Positions 1 through 10,657 of a DNA stretch of 64,000 nt are shown piece by piece; position 1 is the stretch's first letter; every line of letters starts with the position of its first letter. The stretch is taken from NCBI RefSeq assembly GCF_024170165.1, contig NZ_JALJXP010000001.1, forward strand, positions 1 through 64,000, given 5' to 3'. This DNA is from Pseudomonas nitroreducens. GTDB taxonomy: Bacteria > Pseudomonadota > Gammaproteobacteria > Pseudomonadales > Pseudomonadaceae. The notes below the pieces were generated by a model. The model worked only from the letters and a program-made list of their open reading frames with translations. It was not told the origin of the DNA and did no database searches. Position numbers and translations under genes: made by a program.

Positions 1-77
1 ACCACCCTCAACTTCGAATCTCTGTAAGTACTTGATTTTCAAGTTCTTTCAGCGCTTCGTCGCTGGGAGTGGTGCGC

Positions 78-105
78 ATTATAGGGAGTTTAAATTGGCC
101 GTCAA
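78..105 (-). promoter_or_regulatory. strong rRNA-type sigma70 promoter, reading off the left edge
   Basis: On the minus strand a -35 TTGACG is followed after 16 nt by a perfect -10 TATAAT and a GC-rich discriminator (GCGCACCAC). An A/T-rich UP-like stretch lies upstream around 106-130. This is the architecture of growth-rate-regulated rRNA promoters. From memory, PAO1 has an rRNA operon next to the orthologue of the following transporter gene, which supports an rrn operon beginning left of the window. The leader (1-70) has no convincing gene; the rRNA itself is not visible. Confidence 0.7.
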
Positions 106-144
106 CGACTAATTTAATCTTTCTGCAAAAAACTGTCCGTCCGA

Positions 145-1464
145 TCAGTTTACTGCCATTGCCTGCCCTGCCAGCCGGCGTTCCTGGCGCAGCAGGTAGG
201 CACCCACCAGCAGGCCCACTACGCACAGGGCTACTACATAGTAGGCAGGGCCCAACGGGTCTTCCTTCATAAGGAGGGCAACCACCATCGGGGTCAGGCC
301 GCCGAAGATGGCGTAAGCCAGGTTGTAGGAGAAGGACAGGCCAGTGAAGCGCACTACCGCCGGGAAGGCGTTGACCATCACGTAAGGCACCGCGCCGATG
401 ACGCCGACGCACAGGCCGGTGACGGCGTACAGCGGGAACAGCCAATCCGGATGCGCCTTCAGGCTGGTGTAGAAGGTCCAGGAGACGACGCCCAGCAGGA
501 TGCTGCCGTATATAAAGGTGCGACCAGCGCCGAAACGGTCGGCGAGGCGGCCGGACAGGATGCAGCCGACGCTCAGGCAGACGATGGCCACGCTGTTGGC
601 CTTCAGCGAGGTAGCAGCGTCGAAGCCGTACACGGTCTGCAGGACCGACGGGGTCATCAGGATCACCACCACGATGCCGGCGGACAGCACCCAGGTCAGC
701 AGCATGGACAGCACGATGGCCGGGCGATGCTCGCGCACCACCACGCCCAGTGGCACTTCCTCGGCCAGCTGCTTGCGCTGCTGCAGTTCTGCGAACACCG
801 GCGTCTCGTGCAGCCAGCGGCGCAGGTAGACGGAGAACAGGCCGAAGATTCCGCCCAGCAGGAACGGGATACGCCAGGCATAGCCCTGCACTTCCTCGGC
901 GCTGTAAACGCTGTTGATCAGCGTCGCCACCAGCGAACCGATGAGGATACCCGCGGTCAGACCCGACGTGAGCGTGCCGCAGGCGTAGCCCACGTGACGA
1001 TGGGGGACGTGCTCGGCAACGAACACCCAGGCGCCCGGCACTTCACCGCCGATGGCCGCGCCCTGGATGACACGCAGCAGCAGGAGTGCCAGCGGCGCCC
1101 AGATGCCGATCTGTGCGTAGGTGGGCAGCAGGCCCATGATCAGTGTGGGCACGGCCATCAGGAAGATGCTCAGGGTGAACATCTTCTTGCGGCCCAGCAG
1201 GTCGCCGAAGTGCGCCATGACCACACCACCCAGCGGACGGGCCAGGTAGCCGGCGGCGAACAGGCCGAAAGTCTGCAGCTGGCGCAGCCAGTCGGGCATG
1301 TCGGCGGGGAAGAACAGCTTGCCGACCACGGTGGCGAAAAACACGAAGATGATGAAGTCGTAGAACTCCAGGGCGCCGCCCAGGGCGGACAGCGAAAGAG
1401 TCTTGTAGTCGCTGCGGGTCAACGGACGTGACGCGGGCGCGGCAGGAGCGTTCACAGAAGGCAT
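145..1464 (-). CDS. MFS transporter, metabolite:H+ symporter (MHS) family
   Basis: A 439-residue inner-membrane secondary transporter with about 12 hydrophobic segments. The loop after TM2 carries the MFS signature GDLLGRKKMF, and the N-terminal SLSALGGALEFYDFIIF is typical of MHS proteins (citrate, alpha-ketoglutarate, proline/betaine and shikimate symporters). The substrate cannot be assigned from sequence; a dicarboxylate, aromatic acid or betaine is possible given betIBA nearby. I use the ATG at 1464 (MPSVNAPAAP) because the upstream extension is low-complexity and not transporter-like. It is transcribed away from the thioesterase gene, with a 259-bp gap. From memory the PAO1 orthologue is PA5370. 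Confidence 0.85.
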   Translation of the reverse strand: MPSVNAPAAPASRPLTRSDYKTLSLSALGGALEFYDFIIFVFFATVVGKLFFPADMPDWLRQLQTFGLFAAGYLARPLGGVVMAHFGDLLGRKKMFTLSIFLMAVPTLIMGLLPTYAQIGIWAPLALLLLRVIQGAAIGGEVPGAWVFVAEHVPHRHVGYACGTLTSGLTAGILIGSLVATLINSVYSAEEVQGYAWRIPFLLGGIFGLFSVYLRRWLHETPVFAELQQRKQLAEEVPLGVVVREHRPAIVLSMLLTWVLSAGIVVVILMTPSVLQTVYGFDAATSLKANSVAIVCLSVGCILSGRLADRFGAGRTFIYGSILLGVVSWTFYTSLKAHPDWLFPLYAVTGLCVGVIGAVPYVMVNAFPAVVRFTGLSFSYNLAYAIFGGLTPMVVALLMKEDPLGPAYYVVALCVVGLLVGAYLLRQERRLAGQAMAVN

Positions 1465-1723
1465 GGTGCTTGTTATCTCTGCAGGCAAGGAAGCTGCGGC
1501 CGGCAGCCGCAGGTGCCGCACCATAGCAAATTGCGCGGAAGCGACACAGCGGCCGCGCCCGCGGCAATTTCTCGAATTCCCGCGGTCGTCGCGCCGGCTC
1601 GCCCTCTATATAATGCGGGCAGGCCGATCGAAAGCTGTCCCAAGGCCTTGCGCCGGCAGGTGTCTTGGGAGAGTTTTTCCATACCCTCACCATGAGTACG
1701 CCGGGGGCAAGAGGCCCTTACCT

Positions 1724-2128
1724 ATGATCGAGCTCGAACAAGAAGATCCCATCCCGCAGGGCGACCTCGCCTTGCAGATCACCGCCCTGCCGCGCGAGAC
1801 CAACGGCTTTGGCGACATCTTCGGTGGCTGGCTGGTGGCGCAGATGGATCTCGCCGGAACCGCCATGTCCAGCCGCATCGCCGGAGGCCGCGTGGCCACG
1901 GTAGCCATCGACCGCATGGCCTTCCTGGTTCCGGTCGCTGTCGGCGCGCAGCTCTCCTTCTATACCCAGACCCTGGAAGTGGGTCGCAGCTCGATCCGCA
2001 TGCTGGTCGAGGTATGGAGCGATGACCCGCTGTCCAGCGAGTGGCGCAAGGTCACCGAGGCGGTGTTCGTCTTCGTCGCCATCGACGGTAGCGGGCGTAC
2101 CCGACCGGTTCCTCCGCGTCGCGGCTGA
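1724..2128 (+). CDS. acyl-CoA thioesterase, hotdog fold (YciA-like)
   Basis: A 134-residue single hotdog-domain protein. The segment NGFGDIFGGWLVAQMDLAG is the typical YciA/BACH signature, with the acidic catalytic residue in the central helix, followed by beta strands such as VATVAIDRMAFLVPV. These enzymes hydrolyse acyl-CoA to free acid and CoA in the cytoplasm; chain-length preference cannot be read from sequence. The ATG at 1724 is chosen because the family motif starts about 30 residues in; the longer upstream frame is not conserved-looking. It converges on betA and shares the terminator that follows. Confidence 0.85.
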   Translation: MIELEQEDPIPQGDLALQITALPRETNGFGDIFGGWLVAQMDLAGTAMSSRIAGGRVATVAIDRMAFLVPVAVGAQLSFYTQTLEVGRSSIRMLVEVWSDDPLSSEWRKVTEAVFVFVAIDGSGRTRPVPPRRG

Positions 2129-2134
2129 AAACTG

Positions 2135-2162
2135 AAAACGCCGGCTCTCTCGCCGGCGTTTT
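2135..2162. terminator. bidirectional Rho-independent terminator between thioesterase gene and betA
   Basis: A perfect 11-bp stem AAAACGCCGGC/GCCGGCGTTTT with loop TCTCTC. The A-run on one arm and T-run on the other give a U-tract in both directions, fitting two convergent genes. Confidence 0.9.
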
Positions 2163-2180
2163 CATTTCCACACTTCCGAA

Positions 2181-3971
<1,791 letters not shown>

Positions 3972-3991
3972 TCATGGCTCGATCGCGGCGA

Positions 3992-5464
3992 TCAGAACAC
4001 CGAGGTGTAGTCGCCCAGCTCTACCTGTACGGATTTGATGCGAGTGTAGTGAGCCAGGGTGGTCAGGCCGTTCTCACGACCGACACCCGATTGCTTGTAT
4101 CCGCCAACCGGCATCTCGGCCGGCGATTCGCCCCAGGTGTTGATCCAGCAGATGCCCGCTTCCAGGCGGTGGATCGCCCTGTGTGCGCGCGCCAGGTCCT
4201 GGGTCACGACGCCGGCGGCGAGGCCGTACTCGGTGTCGTTGGCGCGGCGGATGGCCTCGTCTTCGGTGTCGTAGACGAGGATGCTCATGACCGGCCCGAA
4301 GATTTCCTCGCGGACGATGGTCATGTCGTCACGGCAGTCGGTGAACACGGTCGGCGCGACGTACGCGCCCTGGCCGAACTCGCCCTGGGTGACGCGCTCG
4401 CCACCGCACAGCAGGCGGGCCTTCTGTTCCTTGCCGGACTCGATGTAGGAGAGGACGCTCTCCATGTGCGGGAAGCTCACCAGCGGGCCGAAGTTGGTGT
4501 TTTCGTCCTGCGGGTTGCCCAGGCGGATGCGCTTGACGCGCTCCAGCACCTTGGCTTCGAAACGCGCCTGCAGGTTGCGCGGGATAAAGACGCGGGTGCC
4601 GTTGGTGCAGACCTGGCCGGAGCTGAAGAAGTTGGCCATGACGGCAATGTCGGCGGCGCGGTCGAGGTGGGCGTCCTCGAAGATGATCAGCGGCGACTTG
4701 CCGCCCAACTCCATGGTGACTTCCTTGAGCGAAGAACTGGACGCACTGGCCATGACCTTCTTGCCAGTGGAGGTGCCGCCGGTGAAGGAGATCTTCTCGA
4801 TCAGCGGGTGCTCGGTCAGCCACTGGCCGACTTCGCGGCCACTGCCGGTGAGCACGTTGAACACGCCGTCGGGCAGGCCGGCGGCGGTGTAGACCTCGGC
4901 GAGTTTAAGCGCGGTCAGCGGAGTGACTTCGCTGGGCTTGAAGATCATCGCGTTGCCGGCGGCCAGGGCCGGGGCGGATTTCCACAGGGCGATCTGGATC
5001 GGGTAGTTCCAGGCGCCGATGCCGGCGACCACGCCCAGCGGCTCGCGACGGGTATAGACGAAGCTGGTGTCGCGCAGCGGGATCTGTTCGCCCTCGATGG
5101 CGGGCACCAGGCCGGCGTAGTACTCGAGCACGTCGGCGCCGGTGACGATGTCGACGAAGCGGGTCTCGGCCAGCGGCTTGCCGGTATCGAGGGTTTCCAG
5201 TTCGGCGAGTTCGTCGTTGCGCTCGCGGAGGATGTCCACGGCGCGGCGCAGAATGCGCGAGCGCTGCATGGCGGTCATCGCAGCCCAGACTTTCTGCCCT
5301 TCCACCGCCGCCTGCACGGCGCGCTCGACGTCTTCCTTCGAGGCGCGTTGTACCTGGGCGAGGACTTCACCGTTGGCCGGATTGATGGTCTCGAAGGTGG
5401 CGCCGCTGGTGGCTTCCACGTAGCGACCGCCAATGTAGAGCTTCTGTACTTCGAATCGAGCCAT
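3992..5464 (-). CDS. betB: betaine aldehyde dehydrogenase BetB
   Basis: A 490-residue ALDH-superfamily enzyme converting betaine aldehyde to glycine betaine with NAD(P)+. The catalytic cysteine is C286 ([10 protein letters not shown]) and the general-base glutamate E252 (MELGGKSP). These are the positions I recall for the characterised P. aeruginosa BADH. The Rossmann/PWN-type segment [14 protein letters not shown] lies at 149-162. The ATG at 5464 gives the family's standard N-terminus [13 protein letters not shown]. It sits between betI and betA with short gaps (46 bp and 128 bp), so all three are probably cotranscribed from the BetI-controlled promoter. Confidence 0.97.
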   Translation of the reverse strand: MARFEVQKLYIGGRYVEATSGATFETINPANGEVLAQVQRASKEDVERAVQAAVEGQKVWAAMTAMQRSRILRRAVDILRERNDELAELETLDTGKPLAETRFVDIVTGADVLEYYAGLVPAIEGEQIPLRDTSFVYTRREPLGVVAGIGAWNYPIQIALWKSAPALAAGNAMIFKPSEVTPLTALKLAEVYTAAGLPDGVFNVLTGSGREVGQWLTEHPLIEKISFTGGTSTGKKVMASASSSSLKEVTMELGGKSPLIIFEDAHLDRAADIAVMANFFSSGQVCTNGTRVFIPRNLQARFEAKVLERVKRIRLGNPQDENTNFGPLVSFPHMESVLSYIESGKEQKARLLCGGERVTQGEFGQGAYVAPTVFTDCRDDMTIVREEIFGPVMSILVYDTEDEAIRRANDTEYGLAAGVVTQDLARAHRAIHRLEAGICWINTWGESPAEMPVGGYKQSGVGRENGLTTLAHYTRIKSVQVELGDYTSVF

Positions 5465-5510
5465 GGTGCGGTGGTCCTCTCTTGTCGGTGTCAGCGCAAG
5501 GCTGCGCCCG

Positions 5511-6104
5511 CTATCCGGGGCGCTTGGCCAGTTGTTGGTCGAGGTAGTCGTAGGCAATCGCCAACGCCTGCTCGGTGTCGAAGGCGTCGCCCGAGAGCGC
5601 GCCCCGCAGCCACAGGCCGTCGATCAGCGCGGCCAGCCCGCGAGCGGCGCTGCGAGCCTGGGCCAGCGGCAGTTCGCGGCGGAACTGGCTGCACAGGTTC
5701 GAATACAGCCGGTGGTCGTTGATCCGCTGCAGTCGGCGCAGCGCCGGCTGGTGCATGCTGGTCGCCCAGAACGCGAGCCAGGTCTTCATGGCCGGGCCGT
5801 TGACCTGCGAGCTGTCGAAGTTGCCGGCGATGATGGCCCGCAGGTGCGAGCGCGGTTCGTCGTTGCGCAAGGTAGCGCGGCGCTCGGCGACGGCCTTGCT
5901 CAATGCCGACATCAAATGTCGCATCGTCGCTTCCAGCAGCCCGTTCTTGTCCTGGAAGTAGTGGCTGATGATGCCGTTGGAGACCCCCGCGAGGCGGGCG
6001 ATCAGGGCGATGCTGGCGTCGCTCATGCCCACCTGGTCCACCGCCTCGAGGGTCGCGTGGATCAACTGGGAGCGGCGAATCGGCTGCATACCGACCTTGG
6101 GCAT
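5511..6104 (-). CDS. betI: TetR-family choline-responsive repressor BetI
   Basis: A 197-residue TetR-type repressor. The N-terminal helix-turn-helix covers about residues 25-50 ([20 protein letters not shown]), and the C-terminal domain is the BetI-type ligand pocket. In the family, choline relieves repression of betIBA. It is the first gene of betIBA, and its promoter contains the palindromic operator at 6176-6189. In PAO1 (from memory) the choline transporter gene betT1 is divergent from betI; here there is no transporter, only a 367-bp gap and an HdeD-like gene. Confidence 0.95.
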   Translation of the reverse strand: MPKVGMQPIRRSQLIHATLEAVDQVGMSDASIALIARLAGVSNGIISHYFQDKNGLLEATMRHLMSALSKAVAERRATLRNDEPRSHLRAIIAGNFDSSQVNGPAMKTWLAFWATSMHQPALRRLQRINDHRLYSNLCSQFRRELPLAQARSAARGLAALIDGLWLRGALSGDAFDTEQALAIAYDYLDQQLAKRPG

Positions 6105-6175
6105 TTTTCAATCTCCTCTTCGCCGGGCGTACCTGTGCCGTCCGGCGATAATGTGGGCCAGTCTATTCGTTTTTT

Positions 6176-6189
6176 ATTGAACGCTCAAT
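6176..6189. promoter_or_regulatory. putative BetI operator upstream of betIBA
   Basis: ATTGAACGCTCAAT is a near-perfect dyad (ATTGA-N4-TCAAT) centred 78 bp upstream of the betI start, inside an A/T-rich stretch suited to the promoter. TetR-family repressors bind such dyads near their own promoter. The assignment to BetI rests on position. The rest of the 6105-6471 gap holds only the two hairpins at 6350-6399. Confidence 0.65.
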
Positions 6190-6349
6190 CAACTAAGAAT
6201 ATGCTGCGCTGCATCAACACCTCCGAGGCGCCCGCATGGCGGGCCCCGTACCGTTCATCGCTACGCCGCATTCCAGCCCGCAAGGATCGCAGAATCCGCG
6301 CCGGATGTGTCGCAGCCGCTCTCCCCGGTGACGTCGCCTGACGGCACCT

Positions 6350-6399
6350 GCCCGTTGCGACGGGCCTTTCACAGCCCGGCCCGTGCCGGGCTTTCTTTT
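6350..6399 (+). terminator. tandem hairpins, second a good Rho-independent terminator, with no gene upstream
   Basis: The first hairpin is GCCCGT-TGCG-ACGGGC (6350-6365) followed by CTTTC. The second is AGCCCGGC-CCGT-GCCGGGCT (6373-6392) followed by TTCTTTT. On the plus strand they would end a transcript starting near the BetI operator, yet no coding frame is convincing between 6190 and 6350. This could be the remnant 3' end of a lost gene (betT1 is expected here by PAO1 synteny) or the end of a small RNA. Confidence 0.6.
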
Positions 6400-6471
6400 G
6401 CCCCACGTCAGGGCCCGCGCCGCGCACCAGCGACTATGGTTTCAGCCATACCCCCCGCGAGGATCGCCGCC

Positions 6472-7032
6472 ATGTCGCAACACCCGCTCTGGCAAGCCCT
6501 GGGCCGCCACTGGAAATGGATCGCCCTGCGCGGCGTCGCCGCCCTGCTGTTCGGCATCCTGGCCATGGTCTGGCCGGGCATCGTGCTGACCGTGATGGTG
6601 CTGTTCTTCGGCGCCTACGCCTTCGTCGACGGCCTGTTCACCCTGATCGCCGCCGCGCAGATGCGCGAATCCGGCCGGCCCCTGTGGCCGCTGGTCCTGG
6701 TGGGATTGCTGGGGATCGCTGCCGGGCTGGTCGCCTTCCTCTGGCCGCAGCTGACCGCGCTGGGCCTGCTGATGCTGATCGCCGGCTGGGCACTGGTCAT
6801 GGGCGTGCTGCAGATCATCGCCGCGATCCGCCTGCGCAAGGCGCTGCAGAACGAATGGTGGCTGGGGCTTTCCGGCGCGGTATCGGTGCTGTTCGGTGTG
6901 CTGATGATCGGCAATCCGGGGGCCGGGGCGATCGCCGTGGCCTGGGTGATCGGCGCCTACTCGGTGTTCTTCGGCGTCCTGCTGATCCTGCTCGCGCTGC
7001 GCCTGCGCAAGACCTCGACCTTCAATGCCTGA
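6472..7032 (+). CDS. HdeD-like membrane protein (DUF308)
   Basis: A 186-residue polytopic inner-membrane protein with six hydrophobic helices in three pairs, typical of the DUF308/HdeD family. E. coli HdeD is linked to acid resistance at high cell density, but the molecular role of the family is unknown. The ATG at 6472 is preceded by GAGGAT at about 10 nt. The upstream in-frame extension covers the terminator region and is rejected. The stop codon overlaps the start of the next small gene by 8 bp, indicating translational coupling. Confidence 0.85.
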   Translation: MSQHPLWQALGRHWKWIALRGVAALLFGILAMVWPGIVLTVMVLFFGAYAFVDGLFTLIAAAQMRESGRPLWPLVLVGLLGIAAGLVAFLWPQLTALGLLMLIAGWALVMGVLQIIAAIRLRKALQNEWWLGLSGAVSVLFGVLMIGNPGAGAIAVAWVIGAYSVFFGVLLILLALRLRKTSTFNA

Positions 7033-7195
7033 GGAGCGGGACTGGTGCCTGCTGCGCCTGGACGACAACGGCAACCGCTTCGTCATGCGCCGCCAGCTGA
7101 GCCGCGCCGAAGCCGAAGCCCTGGCGGGGGAGTACCAGGCCCGCGGCCACCGGCAGACCTACTGGGCGGAGCGCGAAACGCCCCACCCGGAATGA
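7025..7195 (+). CDS. small conserved hypothetical protein (56 aa) overlapping the hdeD-like gene
   Basis: A 56-residue frame beginning MPEERDWCLLRLDDNGNRF. It overlaps the end of the HdeD-like gene by 8 bp in the +1 frame, an arrangement typical of translational coupling. The body has a pattern (RRQLSRAEAEALAGEYQARG then HRQTYWAE) that I associate with small soluble Pseudomonas proteins of unknown function; its strand-helix-strand look resembles a mini-SPOR-like fold, which is only a guess. It ends 2 nt before the convergent stop of the YeeE gene. Codon use matches its neighbours. Confidence 0.7.
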   Translation: MPEERDWCLLRLDDNGNRFVMRRQLSRAEAEALAGEYQARGHRQTYWAERETPHPE

Positions 7196-7196
7196 C

Positions 7197-8408
7197 TCAA
7201 CAGCCGGTCAGGCGCGCTTCCGCGCGTTCGGCGGGGAAGAAGATCGGGCGCAGGCGCACACCCACGGCGTTGCCGAAGAACGCCGCCACCAGCCACAGCC
7301 AGCCATGCAGGCTGCCCGAAGCGATACCGCTGAAGTACGCGCCGATGTTGCAGCCGTAGGCCAGGCGCGCGCCATAGCCGAGCAGCAGGCCACCGATGAC
7401 GGCGGCGATCAGCGAACGCGCGGGAATCTTCAGGCTCGGCGCGAAACGGCCGGCGAGGCCGGCGGCCAGCAGTGCGCCGATCATGATGCCGAAGTCCATC
7501 ACGCTGGTGACGTCCTGCCACACCGGTGCAGCCAGCGCCTTGGCGTTGGCTTCGACTTGCCAGAAGGCCCACTGGTCGACGGCGATGCCGAGACTTTCGA
7601 ATGCCTTCGCACCCCACAGGGCAAAGGCCGAGGTAACACCCCACGGACGCCCGGCCAGCGCCAGGGTGGCGAAGTTCAGCAGCGCCAGCGCCACTGCACC
7701 CCACACCAGGGGCCACGGGCCACGGAAGAGCCGACCGATGCCCTTCTCGCCGTTGCTGGCGATCAGCTCCAGCACGCCATGACGGCGACGCTCCAGCACC
7801 ACGCTGACGGCGGCAATCGCGGCGAACAGCGCAAGACTCACGGCCAGTGCCGGGAACAGGCCCAGCGACTGCACGATGGAGGTCGGCGGCAGCGACGGCA
7901 GGGCGAACCACCAGCCGATGTGGTGGGTGGCGACCACCGAGCCGACGATGAAGAACAGCAGCGTCACCAGCATCCGCGCGTTGCCGCCGCCGACGGTGAA
8001 CAGCGTACCGGAGGCGCAGCCGCCACCCAGTTGCATGCCGATGCCGAAGATGAAGGCGCCGACGATGACCGACGTACCAGCCGGCGACACCAGCCCCTTC
8101 ACCGGCTCACCGAACAGCGTGCCAGCGGCCAGTGCCGGGAAGAACAGCAGCACCGCCAGCGCCAGCATCACCATCTGCGCGCGCAGGCCGGCGCCACGGC
8201 GTTCACGGATGAACACGCGCCAGGCGGACGTGAAGCCGAAGGCTGCGTGGTAGAGCGTCAGCCCCAGCGCGCCGCCGACCAGGAACAGCAGCGCCTGCCG
8301 GCCACTCACCACCTGGGCGAGGAACAGCGCACCCGCCAGCAGCACAAGGAAGGCAACCCAGGGCGCCGTGGACTTGCGCTCGGGGACGGTGGACAGGGCT
8401 AGGCTCAT
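7197..8408 (-). CDS. YeeE/YedE-family sulfur-compound transporter
   Basis: A 403-residue inner-membrane protein with two repeated YeeE/YedE halves. Each carries the glycine-rich loop with a conserved cysteine: GGGCASGTLF in the first half and YGCNIGAYFSG in the second. These cysteines match the thiosulfate-relaying cysteines known in the TsuA/YeeE family, so import of thiosulfate or a similar sulfur species is likely. It is a single gene, convergent with the preceding small gene, with no sulfurtransferase (TusA/YeeD) beside it. From 8409 to 8531 there is only its promoter region. Confidence 0.85.
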   Translation of the reverse strand: MSLALSTVPERKSTAPWVAFLVLLAGALFLAQVVSGRQALLFLVGGALGLTLYHAAFGFTSAWRVFIRERRGAGLRAQMVMLALAVLLFFPALAAGTLFGEPVKGLVSPAGTSVIVGAFIFGIGMQLGGGCASGTLFTVGGGNARMLVTLLFFIVGSVVATHHIGWWFALPSLPPTSIVQSLGLFPALAVSLALFAAIAAVSVVLERRRHGVLELIASNGEKGIGRLFRGPWPLVWGAVALALLNFATLALAGRPWGVTSAFALWGAKAFESLGIAVDQWAFWQVEANAKALAAPVWQDVTSVMDFGIMIGALLAAGLAGRFAPSLKIPARSLIAAVIGGLLLGYGARLAYGCNIGAYFSGIASGSLHGWLWLVAAFFGNAVGVRLRPIFFPAERAEARLTGC

Positions 8409-8531
8409 GGCGGCTCCGGGGTGTATTCGAGAGGGGCGATATTCTAGGGAGCGTAGCGTCTGACGCCAACTTCGTAAGGCAGCTAAGGAAATAGCCGGAA
8501 GTTACAAGCCTTGGGGAAAGTCCGAGCTGAG

Positions 8532-8622
8532 CGTAGGGCGAATAACGCCCCAAGCGTTATCCGCCGCCCCACTGCGCCGGAGCCTGGACGGCGGATAACC
8601 GTGAACGGTTATTCGCCCTACG
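8532..8622. repeat. family B palindromic repeat (TAGGGCGAATAACG type)
   Basis: Outer arms CGTAGGGCGAATAACG and (reverse) CGTTATTCGCCCTACG flank an inner pair GTTATCCGCC/GGCGGATAAC, so the whole unit can fold into a long hairpin. The right end supplies the TAG stop codon (8618-8620) of the MocR gene. Four more copies occur in the window (12338, 51025, 53176, 57022). Confidence 0.85.
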
Positions 8623-10078
8623 CTCGTGCCCAAGCCTTGCGCAGCGCCTTGAGCGCCTCAGCGATCCGCGCCTCCGGCACCGCCGCGAAACCCAGCACCA
8701 GCCCGGCCCTCTGATCCGCCGGCTCGGCGGACTCCGGCAGCCAGTAATCGCTCAGGGCATTCACCTCCACACCAACCGCCGCCGCGCGCTGCATCAGTTC
8801 CAGTTCGCGCTCGCGGCTATCGACCCGCACGCACAGGTGCAAGCCTGCTTCCACCGCCGGCATCGGCGCGCACCCCGCCACCTCCGGCCAGCCACGCAGC
8901 AGCGCATCGCGACGACTACGCGCGGCCCGGCGCATGCGCCGCACATGACGCTGGAAATGCCCTTCGGCGATGAAGTCCGCCATCACCCGCTGGGTACCGA
9001 CTTCGGAATGACGTACATCCAGCGCGCGGCGGCGGGCGAAGGCCTGCGCCAGCGCGGGCGGGACGACCAGGTAGCCCAGGCGCAGCGCCGGGAAGGCGAT
9101 CTTGCAGAAGGTGCCGACGTAAAGCACGCGGCCGTGGCGATCCAAGGCGGCCAGCGGCATCAGTGGCGTCCCGCTGTAGCGGTACTCGCCATCGTAGTCG
9201 TCCTCGACGATCCAGCCGCCGCTGCGCTCGGCCCACTCCAGCAACTCCAGGCGCCGCGACAGCGACAGGGTCACGCCGGTGGGGTACTGGTGCGAGGGGG
9301 TGACGTAGACCAGCCGGCAGTCCGGCAATTGCTCCAGCTGCGCCGTGCACAGGCCATCGGCATCCACCGGCACGCCATGCAGGCGCGCACCTGCCGTGGC
9401 GAAGGCGTGGCCGGCGGCGCGGTAGCCGGGGTTCTCGATGGCCGCACCGTCACCGTCGGCGAGCAGTACCTGGGCGCACAGCGCAATGCCCTGCTGGGCG
9501 CCGCTGGTGATGATGATCTGCCCGGCATCGCAGTGCAGACCACGGGTGGTACGCAGGTAGGCCGCGACCAGCTCGCGCAGGCGCTGCTCGCCGGCCGGGT
9601 CGCCGTAGCCGAGGCAATCCAGCGGCGGATCACGCCAGAAGCGTGCCTGCAGCCGTGCCCAGGTATCGAAGGGGAAGAGGTCGAAGGCCGGCACGCCGAC
9701 CCGGAAAGCCCGTGGCGCACCAGTGGGTGGCAGCGGCAGATGGTGCCGCGCAAGGCGCTCCAGGGACGGCGCCTCGGGGCTGCGTGTTTCATTGCGCACC
9801 GCGTCGACCGAAGGCTGCACACGCTCCGCCACGTAGGTGCCATCGCCCGTGCGGCCCTCGATGTAACCCTCGGCGTAGAGCTGCTCGTAGGCGCGCACCA
9901 CGGTATTGCGGGAAACCCCCAGCGACGAGGCCAGGTCGCGGCTCGCCGGCAGCCGCGAGCGGGCCGCCAGGCGCCCGTCGAGGATGCGCTCGCGCAGCGC
10001 CTGGAACAGCTGCACGCCCAGCGGACGGGCCGGATCGAGGCGGATACCGGAAGGGTTGAAAGGCAACGGGACGCTCAT
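8618..10078 (-). CDS. MocR/PdxR-type regulator: GntR winged helix fused to aminotransferase fold
   Basis: A 486-residue transcription factor. Residues about 15-80 form a GntR-type winged helix (SRDLASSLGVSRNTVVRAYE). The remainder is a class I aminotransferase-like domain with the PLP-lysine region YVGTFCKIAFPALRLGYLV. Such proteins sense PLP, amino acids or polyamines and regulate a divergent gene. The divergent neighbour is a GNAT acetyltransferase starting 118 bp away, the likely target. The C-terminal stop lies inside a family B repeat, so the insertion may have set the present C-terminus (KAWARA). Confidence 0.9.
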   Translation of the reverse strand: MSVPLPFNPSGIRLDPARPLGVQLFQALRERILDGRLAARSRLPASRDLASSLGVSRNTVVRAYEQLYAEGYIEGRTGDGTYVAERVQPSVDAVRNETRSPEAPSLERLARHHLPLPPTGAPRAFRVGVPAFDLFPFDTWARLQARFWRDPPLDCLGYGDPAGEQRLRELVAAYLRTTRGLHCDAGQIIITSGAQQGIALCAQVLLADGDGAAIENPGYRAAGHAFATAGARLHGVPVDADGLCTAQLEQLPDCRLVYVTPSHQYPTGVTLSLSRRLELLEWAERSGGWIVEDDYDGEYRYSGTPLMPLAALDRHGRVLYVGTFCKIAFPALRLGYLVVPPALAQAFARRRALDVRHSEVGTQRVMADFIAEGHFQRHVRRMRRAARSRRDALLRGWPEVAGCAPMPAVEAGLHLCVRVDSRERELELMQRAAAVGVEVNALSDYWLPESAEPADQRAGLVLGFAAVPEARIAEALKALRKAWARA

Positions 10079-10195
10079 GGAGAAGGCTTCCGGGACGACG
10101 GCAATGGTTCCCTTGATTTCAGCATGAATGGCTCTTTAGCAGAACCATTTCCCGACCTAGTCTGGAAGCATTCCAACGCACACAAGGTTGTCCGC

Positions 10196-10645
10196 ATGTC
10201 TTCCGCCATCGAGATCCGCCCGATCAGCGCCACTGATCACGCCGCCTGGCTGCCGCTGTGGCAGGGCTACCAGCGCTTCTACAAGACCACCATCGACGAG
10301 GCCACCAGCGCCGTTACCTGGCAGCGCTTCCTCGATGCGGCCGAGCCGATGCACGCCGCCCTCGCCTGGCGTGATGGCGTGGCCATCGGCATGGTCCACT
10401 TCATCTACCACCGTTCCTGCTGGACCCAGGGCGACTACGTCTACCTGCAGGATCTGTTCGTTGCCGAAGGCCAGCGCGGCGGCGGCATCGGCGCGCAGCT
10501 GATCGAACACGTCTACGCCGACGCCCGCGCCAACGGCGCCTCGCGGGTGCACTGGCTGACCCACGAGAGCAACACCGACGCCATGTTCCTCTACGACCGG
10601 ATCGCCGACCGCTCCGGGTTCCTCCAGTACCGCAAGATCCTCTGA
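10196..10645 (+). CDS. GNAT-family N-acetyltransferase
   Basis: A 149-residue acetyl-CoA-dependent acetyltransferase. Motif A, the pyrophosphate-binding loop, reads EGQRGGGIGAQLIEHV, and the preceding strand is DYVYLQDLFV. The start MSSAIEIRPISATDHAAW is typical of small GNATs acting on amines or amino acids. It is divergent from the MocR regulator and 12 bp upstream of a second GNAT gene, suggesting a two-gene operon. The substrate is unknown. Confidence 0.88.
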   Translation: MSSAIEIRPISATDHAAWLPLWQGYQRFYKTTIDEATSAVTWQRFLDAAEPMHAALAWRDGVAIGMVHFIYHRSCWTQGDYVYLQDLFVAEGQRGGGIGAQLIEHVYADARANGASRVHWLTHESNTDAMFLYDRIADRSGFLQYRKIL

Positions 10646-10657
10646 GCCGGAGCGCCC

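Noticed and set aside
8-445. 145-residue minus-strand frame at the left edge
   Set aside because: It overlaps the MFS gene in another frame and its end crosses the rRNA-type promoter; no protein-like features.
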